A stretch of 64,000 nucleotides of DNA from the NCBI RefSeq assembly GCF_003971235.1, contig NZ_CP034661.1:1612001-1676000 (forward strand), given 5' to 3'. A program made the position numbers and the translations under genes. This document shows, in pieces, positions 56,377 through 64,000 of this stretch (position 1 is its first letter; every line of letters begins with the position of its first letter). The notes below the pieces were generated by a model. That model saw only the letters and a program-made list of their open reading frames with translations. It was not told the origin of the DNA and did not search any database. Origin of the DNA: Chryseobacterium aureum. GTDB lineage: Bacteria; Bacteroidota; Bacteroidia; Flavobacteriales; Weeksellaceae.

Positions 56377-59300
56377 ATGCACGAATTAGATTTACAAGAC
56401 AAATATCTTATCCATTTCCTTTGTGAACGCACAGATGGTTTGCGATATAAAGAGGCAAAAGCCAATACGGTTTCTACGCATTTTTTTATATTGGAAGACC
56501 TCAAAACATTTTTATCAGAAACGACTCTCAACAAAGATAATTACAAAAAACTGTTGAGAAAATTTGATAATGAAGATGAACTTTTGGAAGCTTTCAGTAA
56601 TCTTCTGGATGAACGTATAAAATCTTCAATGAATATGGCTTTGTTTATTAACAATAACAAAACGGTGGAATTTGAAGGTGTGAAATTACATCTGTTCTAC
56701 CCGAGTGGAAGTGAATTTTATGAAGATAGGTTATTTAATGAAAACATATTTTCCGTAGTTCAAGAATTACCCTATACATTTAAACTTGAAGGGAAAAATC
56801 GTTTTTCATTTCGTCCTGACTTGTCTTTCTTTGTCAATGGAATTTATTTAGGCTACAGTGAGCTTAAAAGTAATTGGAATAATCAAAATGCTAAGAAAAA
56901 CGGAGTAAAAAAAGTAGCAAAAGATTATCTATCTGCAGTTCAGGAATATCTGAAAATTGCAGATAAAAATGATTTGTCGCAAAGTATTCGGAAAGATTTT
57001 TTAAAAATTTTTGAAAAAGCAATTCATATAACATCAACCGACATCAATGAAACTTATATCATACGAAATATAGGAAGCCATTTCGAAGAAATAAAATCGG
57101 CTGATGTAGAAGGAGGTGATTTCGATAATTATTTTTTAAAGGCTGGGAAAGACTTCAAAGTTTATCCTCTACGCAATCCAGAAGCATCAAAAACACAACG
57201 TTTCGAGGAGGTTTTTAAAGCACTTTATGACAAAAAGAATATCGAAAAAGAAATTCTGTATTACAATTTTATCGAACGTGAATTGATAAAAAAAGAAGGA
57301 AGTCAAACCAAAGAATACAAGCATAACGATGGTAAACTTATCAGCCCAAGACCAAAGCAGAAATTTGGAACGGATAAAATTTTAGATAAAATAGATGAAT
57401 TTCTTATTCACGAAACAGAGTCAGAATATTTTATCCAAAAACTGAATGCTGATTTACAGGAACTTGGAATTGGAGAAGAACGTAGAAAGGAATTGATTGC
57501 CAAAAGGCAAAAATATCAGAATAATAAAAATGTTTATTCCTTACTATTACAATATTCAGCTGGATTTGGTAAAAGTAATATCATTGGTTGGACAGCCTTA
57601 CAACTAAAAGATTTAAGAAAAGGTGGAGCGTACGTCTTTGATAAAATAATCTTGGTAGTAGACAGGTTGCAGTTAAGAGACCAACTTGATTCAATGTTAC
57701 ACAATATGAACATTCAGAAAGGTATGTTTGTAGAAGCCTTTGATAAAAAAACTTTTATCAATGCATTGAGCACCGATAAAAAAATTGTCGTTGTTAATGT
57801 GCAAAAGTTTTCTACCATTAATGATATTTTAGATGCTTCTATCATTAAAAAACTTTCCACGCTTCGTATTGCTTTTTTAATTGATGAAATTCACCGAAGT
57901 AATAGTGGAACACAACATGAAGAAATGATCAGTCTTTTTGATGAGCTTCAAAGTAGTTTTGATAATAATGAAACATACCAAAAAAATCGAACAAAGAAAA
58001 ATCTGATAATTGGTTTTACAGCAACACCAAGTGATCATACATTGGCAAGGTTTGGAGAATTTAATAAATATGCGGAATCTGAAAAAATTTGGGTTCCATT
58101 TGACAGTTATACCATGAAAGAAGCCATTGATGATGGCTATATTCTCAATCCAATAAAAAATATCGTTCCGGTTTCTGCAAAAATGTATTTTGAAATTCCG
58201 GATAATGAGTTGGAAGGATTTGAAGATGATTTAGGTTATTTTAAAGAAGCAATTCCTGAAAATACTGATACAGGAATTGACGAATATGGAAAGAAATATG
58301 CCATCCGAAAAAAGAAAATTTACGCTAATACAGATCGTATAGATGCTATTTCAAAATTCATTGTAGAGCGATTGGTAACAGCTGTCTATACCAAAATTAG
58401 AGGAACAGCAAAAGCAATGTTGGCTGTTTCATCTATTCCAATAGCTATAAAATATAAAAAGAGAATAGAAAAGTATTTCGAAGCAATGACAGCAGAAAAA
58501 AAGTACGAAAAATATAAGGATGCTCCTATTTATATTGTGTATTCTGATAGTCAAGACCAACCAAATAGTAATACTCTTAATAATGGACTAAATGAAAAAT
58601 CTGTTTTGCAAAACTTCAAATTAGCTAAGAATGGAATTATTATAGTTGTGGATAAATTGCAAACAGGATATGATGAACCAAAACTTCATACTTTATTTTT
58701 AGACAAAGAAATCAGAGGTATTAATGCTATTCAAACTATTTCCAGGGTAAATAGAACTACAAAAAACAAAATTGATTGTAAAATAGTTGATTTTTCTTAC
58801 AAAAATATCAATGTAAAAAATATTAAAGAAGCGTTTGAACACTTTAGCAATGTAGTTGTATCTGACTTTGATCCGATTGGTGATGAAGGAAAATTAAATG
58901 TTTTTTATAACGAACTTTGTCAAAATAATCTATACATAAATCATTTTTCAAACTTTGTAAAGTATAAAAATGATGATTTAGGAATTTATGAGGTTTTAGA
59001 TATTGAAGCAGGTTTTGAAAATTATATATTAAAATCTCCTATAGAAGCAAAGCTACTTCGGGAAAGAGTAAATAAATATTTTAAAATTCTTAATACTATT
59101 GAATTTGTAATTGAATTTGATAAACGTTTCAAAGAACCATTTTTCTTAGAGTTCTGGAGAAAATTTAATATTATTTTTAGACATATCAATAAACCTGATG
59201 AAATTATTGACGATGTAGAAATCTATTTTGATAATAAAATTGGAATTGTTGCCCCTAAAGATTACACCCAAAAACCCTCCAAAGATGTTGTAGCTGAATC

Positions 59301-59649
59301 TAAAGGAGATTCAAACAATCATAAATATAAATACAACATCTTAAAAGTTATTGAAAAACGTAATCAGGAAGAAGAAGAAATTGCAGAACTGATTGAAAAA
59401 TTTCAGAAACAAATTGATATTTTCTTTGATTATATTAAAGGGGACAATATGGGAGTGCGTTTGATTGCTAAAATAAATGATGATGGATTAGCTTTCTCTC
59501 AAGAAGAAATCTATAATGATTTTGCTAAAATCTATCGTAAATATACCGTGTTGAATAAAGGTTTGGATGATTTCTTCAAAAGAGAAACAAAAGATATTTT
59601 GCCTCAAATTTGTGATGATTTCGAAAAAACCTTGAAAACTAATAATTAG
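56377..59649 (+). CDS. hsdR: Type I restriction-modification system, endonuclease subunit HsdR
   Basis: 1090 residues. The N-terminal PD-(D/E)xK nuclease has Asp148 (RPDLSFF), Glu162 and Lys164 (SELKSN). The SF2 translocase follows with Walker A-like SAGFGKS (Lys399), motif II DEIHRS (Asp503), GFTATPSD motif III, and motif VI SRVNRT. The C-terminal helical region joins the methylase complex. It cuts unmodified DNA after ATP-driven translocation. It starts 3 bases after hsdS and looks intact. Confidence 0.93.
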   Translation: MHELDLQDKYLIHFLCERTDGLRYKEAKANTVSTHFFILEDLKTFLSETTLNKDNYKKLLRKFDNEDELLEAFSNLLDERIKSSMNMALFINNNKTVEFEGVKLHLFYPSGSEFYEDRLFNENIFSVVQELPYTFKLEGKNRFSFRPDLSFFVNGIYLGYSELKSNWNNQNAKKNGVKKVAKDYLSAVQEYLKIADKNDLSQSIRKDFLKIFEKAIHITSTDINETYIIRNIGSHFEEIKSADVEGGDFDNYFLKAGKDFKVYPLRNPEASKTQRFEEVFKALYDKKNIEKEILYYNFIERELIKKEGSQTKEYKHNDGKLISPRPKQKFGTDKILDKIDEFLIHETESEYFIQKLNADLQELGIGEERRKELIAKRQKYQNNKNVYSLLLQYSAGFGKSNIIGWTALQLKDLRKGGAYVFDKIILVVDRLQLRDQLDSMLHNMNIQKGMFVEAFDKKTFINALSTDKKIVVVNVQKFSTINDILDASIIKKLSTLRIAFLIDEIHRSNSGTQHEEMISLFDELQSSFDNNETYQKNRTKKNLIIGFTATPSDHTLARFGEFNKYAESEKIWVPFDSYTMKEAIDDGYILNPIKNIVPVSAKMYFEIPDNELEGFEDDLGYFKEAIPENTDTGIDEYGKKYAIRKKKIYANTDRIDAISKFIVERLVTAVYTKIRGTAKAMLAVSSIPIAIKYKKRIEKYFEAMTAEKKYEKYKDAPIYIVYSDSQDQPNSNTLNNGLNEKSVLQNFKLAKNGIIIVVDKLQTGYDEPKLHTLFLDKEIRGINAIQTISRVNRTTKNKIDCKIVDFSYKNINVKNIKEAFEHFSNVVVSDFDPIGDEGKLNVFYNELCQNNLYINHFSNFVKYKNDDLGIYEVLDIEAGFENYILKSPIEAKLLRERVNKYFKILNTIEFVIEFDKRFKEPFFLEFWRKFNIIFRHINKPDEIIDDVEIYFDNKIGIVAPKDYTQKPSKDVVAESKGDSNNHKYKYNILKVIEKRNQEEEEIAELIEKFQKQIDIFFDYIKGDNMGVRLIAKINDDGLAFSQEEIYNDFAKIYRKYTVLNKGLDDFFKRETKDILPQICDDFEKTLKTNN

Positions 59650-59715
59650 AATGTAAAATAAAATCTTCCAATCTTTTAAAAGATGGAAGCAAGAAATTAT
59701 TCAAATAATAAAATT

Positions 59716-59747
59716 AAAAAGGTTCAGGAGATGCTGAACCTTTTTTT
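59716..59747. terminator. Bidirectional hairpin terminator
   Basis: Stem GGTTCAG / CTGAACC extended by A and T runs, loop GAGATG, with a seven-base T-tract on the plus strand and an A-run on the other side. It lies between hsdR and the opposed XRE gene. Confidence 0.85.
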
Positions 59748-59757
59748 ATATCTTAAG

Positions 59758-60165
59758 TTATCCCTTCTCAATCAACTTCTCCAGCCTCACCATCATCTCA
59801 TCCTTCTCCTTCAGCATCCTTTCATAAAGTTCCATCTTTTCTTCATGCAACTTCTTTATTTCATCAATTGGACTAAAATTGAAAGTTGAATTTGGATTTC
59901 CAACGCACGCATTATCACCAAACGTATTAGAAATAATATTCACCGCCTGCTCCTCATCAAAATTCTGAAACGCTTCCACCGGAATTTTCAATACTTCAGA
60001 AATTCTTTTCAGCAAAGGGTCTTCAATAATTTCTTTCTGTTCCAGCAGAGAAACTTTCTTCTGATTCCAGTCGTCCCCAAGGTCAAGAGCCAATGCTTCC
60101 TGCTTGATGCCCAGCATTTCTCTGAATCGTTTTACATTGCGTCCCTGATGTATTTTATGTTCCAT
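59758..60165 (-). CDS. XRE-family regulator with C-terminal coiled coil
   Basis: 135 residues. Residues 8-66 form a Cro/C1-type helix-turn-helix (VKRFREMLGIKQEALALDLG ... KISLLEQ-like), and the last 35 residues are a heptad-like coiled coil rich in Glu, Met and Lys (EEKMELYERMLKEKDEMMVRLEKL), suggesting dimer or oligomer formation. It converges on hsdR and is separated from it by a terminator, so it is probably not part of the R-M operon. Its target is unknown. Confidence 0.85.
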   Translation of the reverse strand: MEHKIHQGRNVKRFREMLGIKQEALALDLGDDWNQKKVSLLEQKEIIEDPLLKRISEVLKIPVEAFQNFDEEQAVNIISNTFGDNACVGNPNSTFNFSPIDEIKKLHEEKMELYERMLKEKDEMMVRLEKLIEKG

Positions 60166-60426
60166 GATAATTCAACATTTATGAGGTTTAAATATAGAAA
60201 AATATTTATAAAAACTGCCCTTAAAAAACAGCTTAATTACAATCTCTGTTCTCCATTCTGATACCCAGAAACTGACCTGCTCTTCTATTTCACCATTTCC
60301 TTTTTTACAGCCTCTTTTTTTCATCAAAAATCAAGAAAAAACAAACCCTGTTATCCCGTTTTTATTTTCTGACGAACACACGCTGAAAATCTTACAGCAC
60401 CCTATTTTTCTATGCCTGGCACTCGC
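60166..60426. other. Intergenic region
   Basis: Spacer between divergent XRE and 165-residue protein genes. It is T/A-rich with CT-rich stretches. I see no coding frame or strong hairpin. Confidence 0.4.
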
Positions 60427-60434
60427 TATATTTG
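60427..60434 (+). promoter_or_regulatory. Candidate -7 promoter box
   Basis: TATATTTG matches TAnnTTTG, 28 bases before the ATG of the 165-residue protein; no clear TTTG -33 box. Confidence 0.5.
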
Positions 60435-60462
60435 ATCTTGTAAACCAAAAAAACACAATATT

Positions 60463-60960
60463 ATGGCACTAGACAATTTAATCAGTGTAAGCTTTTCCGA
60501 AAGTGATCTGGAAACTATTGATAAAGCGATTCAGGACATCCAGACTGTCCTTACAGGGAAAACAATCAACCTTACTCCAGACCAGAGACAGCAATACGGA
60601 AGAATTGCAGAACAGAACAAACTCTTCGTGAATAAAGCCAAAAACTATATGGAGCAATATCCCCAGTATGTTCCGAACTTTTTAGATAAAGCAGAATTTG
60701 ATAAAGATTATCTGGGAAGAGAACAGGTAGAACAGCGCCTGCAAATCATGAGTTCTTTAACAGAACAGCTGTCTGACACTAAAGTTTTGCTGGACCATGA
60801 TAACTACCACAATGCCATCACCTTCTATAGAAATATGAAATTTCTTTCAGGAGAAAATGTTCCGGGAACCAATGTCATTTATGAAGATCTGAAACAGTTT
60901 TTTGTGACGACAGCCCCTTCTACCCCTCCGGTAACTCCCCCTGATGACCTAAAGAACTAA
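60463..60960 (+). CDS. Conserved-looking helical protein of unknown function
   Basis: 165 residues, no signal peptide or membrane segment. It is mainly helical (LETIDKAIQDIQTVL, RQQYGRIAEQNKLFVNKAKNYMEQY) and ends in a Pro/Thr-rich tail (TTAPSTPPVTPPDDLKN). I recognise no catalytic motif. It has its own promoter box and downstream hairpin, so it is probably a single-gene unit. It sits between two defence systems; whether it shares in defence is unknown. Confidence 0.7.
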   Translation: MALDNLISVSFSESDLETIDKAIQDIQTVLTGKTINLTPDQRQQYGRIAEQNKLFVNKAKNYMEQYPQYVPNFLDKAEFDKDYLGREQVEQRLQIMSSLTEQLSDTKVLLDHDNYHNAITFYRNMKFLSGENVPGTNVIYEDLKQFFVTTAPSTPPVTPPDDLKN

Positions 60961-61026
60961 CAGCAATCGGTTATACAAGCATCAGCAGCTGGTTCTAAAG
61001 TTCACTCCCCTATTTCCATAAGTATC

Positions 61027-61052
61027 AATACCCCCTTCCTTAAGGGGGTATT
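61027..61052 (+). terminator. Hairpin terminator
   Basis: Perfect 11-bp stem AATACCCCCTT / AAGGGGGTATT with loop CCTT, about 65 bases after the 165-residue protein gene; a short T/A-rich tail follows. Confidence 0.65.
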
Positions 61053-61413
61053 ATTATTTAAAAACTGCCTGCAGCTTATTAATGAAGTGTCTTCAGCTTA
61101 TTCTGAAATACCTGCAGACACTTAACCAACTTGTTGCCATTATTGTAAGACCGGCTTTTGATATATGGACAACCTGTTTCAGGGACTTAGGTATACGGTA
61201 GTTGATACTAAAGAAGCCACGTACTACCACTTTGATAGGTGTTTAGAATAATTATTATGCAAAATTGTGGATTTCCGTAATAATGTGGTGGAAATTTTCA
61301 TTATCATTGCGCATAAAGAGCGTCTTAAAATTCATTATAATACTCAATAATTATTATGTGATATTTATAAGTGAATAACAGACATAAGAAGAATGAAAAA
61401 CAAATAGCCATAC
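61053..61413. other. Intergenic region upstream of mcrB
   Basis: Spacer before the McrBC genes. An AATAATTATTATG stretch occurs twice, near 61248 and 61346. I see no full TAnnTTTG promoter box. A 28-codon frame at 61165-61251 is the only open frame and is probably chance. Confidence 0.4.
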
Positions 61414-63588
61414 ATGACAATTCAGGAAACGTATAATCATTTTATTAATAAATCAGATGTTGAAAACTGGGATTGGTACAATTCTTTAAAAAGATATTCT
61501 GAGATATTACAAGAAATTAAGCAAGAAGCTAAGCTTAATCGTTATCAATCCTACAGTGACTTAAATCATCATTTTCAAGTTTTAGCAAATGAAAAAAAAG
61601 AGGATTTTTTAGATCGCTATCTTTTCAGAAAAAATAATGGTTTATCAGAAATTCCCCAACAGCTAATTACAATAAACAGGAGAAATGAAATTTTAAATGA
61701 GGTAAATTCTTCTTTTTCTGCCCTAAATAATATTTTAAAGGAAGATAATATTAAGGCATGTCTAAAATTAATTCTAGAATTTATTGATCAAAACAAATGG
61801 AGTGTTGCCAATCGTTTTTTAAGAGCATTATTTCCGAAGCATTTTACATCAATAGATTCTTACAAGCATTTTGAGTTATTAAAGAAAAAACTTAAAGCAG
61901 ATTTTGGCATTGTAATCAACGCTAAAGATGTAGTTGAAAAAAATGAGTTGGCACTTTCTTTAATACAATTTGAGGATATTTATAAAGCGCAGATTTTCTT
62001 TTGGATGTTAAAAGGTAATCAGACTCCATCTTTAGAAGATATATCTAAGAATACAACTAATATTATGGCAACCAATCAAACGGAAGAAAAATTCCCAATC
62101 AATCAAATCCTTTTCGGTCCTCCGGGAACAGGAAAAACATACCATACCATTAATAAAGCAGTTGAAATTATCAATTCAGATTTTGATTCATTTCAATCCA
62201 GAGGAGAAATCAAAGATGAATTTAGAAATTTGGTTGAGGAAGGACAAATTGTTTTTACGACTTTCCATCAAAGCATGTCTTATGAAGATTTTATTGAAGG
62301 AATAAAACCTGAGACCGTTGAAGATAAAGATGGGAATAAAAATATTATTTATGAGATAAAAGATGGTATTTTCAAGCTTATTGCAGATAAGGCAAAAGAT
62401 AATTGGTTAAGTTCTCAATCCACAGATGCAACAAGACTATCTTTTGAAGAAGCCTTTACAAAACTGAAAGAAGACTGGGAAGAAAACAATGAGATTAAAT
62501 TTTCATTAACCAAGAAGGGTTTTGAATTTACAATTCTTGGGTTCACCGGAAAATCTATAAAATTTAAAAAATCAAGCGGAACAAGTAATCATACATTAAG
62601 CATAAATACTTTACGCGATTTTTATTACGGGAAACGTGAACCAAAGAAAACAGGAGTAGGTATTTATTATCCTTCTATTTTAGATAAGCTGTTATCTTAC
62701 TCTTCAAGCGAAACACAGAAGCCGGAACTTCAAAATTTCGTACTTATTATTGATGAAATCAACCGTGGAAATGTATCTCAGATTTTTGGTGAATTAATAA
62801 CCCTCATTGAGGAAGACAAACGCTTAGGAAATGATGAGTCTTTAGAAATTACCTTACCATATAGTAAAGAAAAATTTGGGGTACCTCCCAATCTTTATAT
62901 TATCGGAACCATGAACACCGCAGACAGAAGTGTGGAAGCTTTGGACACCGCACTGAGAAGACGATTCTCATTCGAAGAAATGCCACCTAAACCTGAGCTT
63001 CTTTTGTCTCCATCTGAAATGATTGAAAAGCTTCTCTGGGATTATAAAGATCAGCCCTGGGAGGATAAGGAATATGAGCTGAAGGAAAGAGAACTGTTCG
63101 ATTTTTTAAATGCCCCAGAAAAATTGTGGAATGACAGGAAAAAAATCTGGGAAACAATGAAGCTGGATAAAGACAATGGAAATATAAAACATGGAACCTA
63201 TTTCACTGAATATTTTACTGAGGTTGATTTTAAAAATTTATTAATAACCATCAATAAAAGAATCGAAAAACTGATTGATAAAGATCACGCTATTGGTCAC
63301 GCCTATTTTATGGGTAAAAATAATGAGACTATTGTGGATTCTTTTTATAAAAATATCATTCCGCTATTACAAGAGTATTTCTTCGGAGATTACGGTAAAA
63401 TAGGATTGGTATTAGGGAAAGGATTTGTAAAAAAGAAAGATTCTATACGGTCTGTTTTTGCAGCATTCGATTATGAAAATGATTATTCAGAAAGGGAATC
63501 CTATGAAATCATAGATTACAGAAAACCTAATACAATAAGTGATAATGGAATGACCTTTATAGAAGCCGTCAACTTATTAATGAACTAA
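61414..63588 (+). CDS. mcrB: McrB-type AAA+ GTPase of a McrBC restriction system
   Basis: 724 residues. The N-terminal 230 residues are mostly helical and should form the DNA- or modification-sensing part. The AAA+ motor follows with Walker A GPPGTGKT (from Gly235, Lys241), FTTFHQSMSYEDFIEG typical of McrB, Walker B region FVLIIDEINRGN, and the McrB signature MNTADRS with ALRRRFSF. E. coli McrB is about 460 residues, so this is a long variant with an extended sensor and an insertion near 330-440. With McrC it would cut modified (for example methylated) DNA in a GTP-dependent way. McrC follows 7 bases on. Confidence 0.92.
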   Translation: MTIQETYNHFINKSDVENWDWYNSLKRYSEILQEIKQEAKLNRYQSYSDLNHHFQVLANEKKEDFLDRYLFRKNNGLSEIPQQLITINRRNEILNEVNSSFSALNNILKEDNIKACLKLILEFIDQNKWSVANRFLRALFPKHFTSIDSYKHFELLKKKLKADFGIVINAKDVVEKNELALSLIQFEDIYKAQIFFWMLKGNQTPSLEDISKNTTNIMATNQTEEKFPINQILFGPPGTGKTYHTINKAVEIINSDFDSFQSRGEIKDEFRNLVEEGQIVFTTFHQSMSYEDFIEGIKPETVEDKDGNKNIIYEIKDGIFKLIADKAKDNWLSSQSTDATRLSFEEAFTKLKEDWEENNEIKFSLTKKGFEFTILGFTGKSIKFKKSSGTSNHTLSINTLRDFYYGKREPKKTGVGIYYPSILDKLLSYSSSETQKPELQNFVLIIDEINRGNVSQIFGELITLIEEDKRLGNDESLEITLPYSKEKFGVPPNLYIIGTMNTADRSVEALDTALRRRFSFEEMPPKPELLLSPSEMIEKLLWDYKDQPWEDKEYELKERELFDFLNAPEKLWNDRKKIWETMKLDKDNGNIKHGTYFTEYFTEVDFKNLLITINKRIEKLIDKDHAIGHAYFMGKNNETIVDSFYKNIIPLLQEYFFGDYGKIGLVLGKGFVKKKDSIRSVFAAFDYENDYSERESYEIIDYRKPNTISDNGMTFIEAVNLLMN

Positions 63589-63595
63589 TTTCCCA

Positions 63596-64000
63596 ATGAA
63601 ATCTAGAGAGCCTATTGTAGTCTTTGAGCATGAAACATTTCATTTCGAAGAAAAGCATAAAAAAATGAAGCTTGATACGGCTTTGGAAAATTATCATGGA
63701 GATGGTACCCCATTCTTTTCCCTGGTAAAAAACGGGGTGAAATTTAATCAGCACGTCGGCATCTTAAAAGTAGGCCATACAACAATTGAAATTCTGCCCA
63801 AAGCAGACCGCAATGAAAAAGATGCATGGAGACAGTTATTAATCGGCATGATTAAAACAGTGTGGGGTTTTGATGTGAAAATTTCCGGGAGTGCCGATTT
63901 GAAGCTTAAAAGTACCTCCGTTTTAGATCTGTATTTCGAATTGTATATAAAAGAATTAGAATATCTTCTTCACCGCGGACTGATCAAAAGATATACTAAA
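63596..64000 (+). CDS. mcrC: McrC nuclease subunit, N-terminal part (cut by window edge)
   Basis: The frame opens with ATG at 63596, 7 bases after mcrB, and runs open to the window end (135 codons). The N-terminal region has the McrC pattern VGILKVGHTTIEILPKADR followed by a helical stretch (RQLLIGMIKTVWGF). The C-terminal PD-(D/E)xK nuclease would lie beyond the window. An alternative McrB-linked partner is unlikely given the IEILPK motif. Confidence 0.88.
   Translation, partial: MKSREPIVVFEHETFHFEEKHKKMKLDTALENYHGDGTPFFSLVKNGVKFNQHVGILKVGHTTIEILPKADRNEKDAWRQLLIGMIKTVWGFDVKISGSADLKLKSTSVLDLYFELYIKELEYLLHRGLIKRYTK

Noticed and set aside
61165..61251. 28-codon open frame between the 165-residue protein and mcrB
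   Set aside because: No promoter, no recognisable domain and no coupling to neighbours; probably chance.
52637..61413. Integrated mobile island carrying the restriction genes
   Set aside because: No integrase, tRNA gene or flanking direct repeats seen; transfer is possible but not shown by the sequence.

Overview
The window looks like a low-GC Bacteroidota chromosome, most likely a flavobacterium close to Chryseobacterium. Reasons: AT-rich spacers, TAnnTTTG-type -7 promoter boxes, type IX secretion (T9SS) C-terminal sorting domains, SprB repeats, a TANFOR-like giant surface protein and PfaD-type synthases. No rRNA, tRNA, CRISPR array or insertion sequence was seen.

Region 1 (1-21585). After the tail of an AraC-type regulator, one long minus-strand gene series is read leftwards from 21585 to 558. 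In transcription order it encodes: a 1564-residue secreted beta-rich protein; a 1521-residue TANFOR-like polymorphic toxin with a zincin motif and a TNT-like NAD+ glycohydrolase tip; small AT-rich genes placed like immunity genes, with fragments; a secreted 482-residue protein; a fibronectin-type protein with a probable TTG start; a SprB-repeat T9SS cargo protein; a PKD lipoprotein; and an outer-membrane barrel. It reads as a contact-dependent antagonism locus with its own surface apparatus.

Region 2 (21600-33600). A TetR regulator with a perfect 24-bp palindrome in its promoter is coupled to a SASA esterase. Then come a DUF1826-like protein, two T9SS cargo proteins (an SBBP-like propeller and a 1630-residue PKD giant) each followed by a similar strong hairpin terminator, an exported glutaminase, and an alpha/beta hydrolase.

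Region 3 (33600-52636). After a long leader, a tightly coupled plus-strand operon encodes a PUFA/heterocyst-glycolipid-like megasynthase pair (NMO-PfaD-KS-AT-ACP-ACP-KR, then KS-AT-DH-PPTase), a free ACP, an alpha/beta hydrolase, a tandem-fused GT1 glycosyltransferase, two condensation-fold acyltransferases and a four-helix membrane protein. Together they could build, release, glycosylate and acylate a long-chain lipid. I recognise no described product; this is the best candidate here for an undescribed system.

Region 4 (52700-64000). A defence block: a type I restriction-modification operon (XRE controller, hsdM, hsdS, hsdR) with an inverted-repeat operator over its promoter, an opposed XRE regulator, a small unknown protein, and McrB with the start of McrC, which is cut by the window edge.
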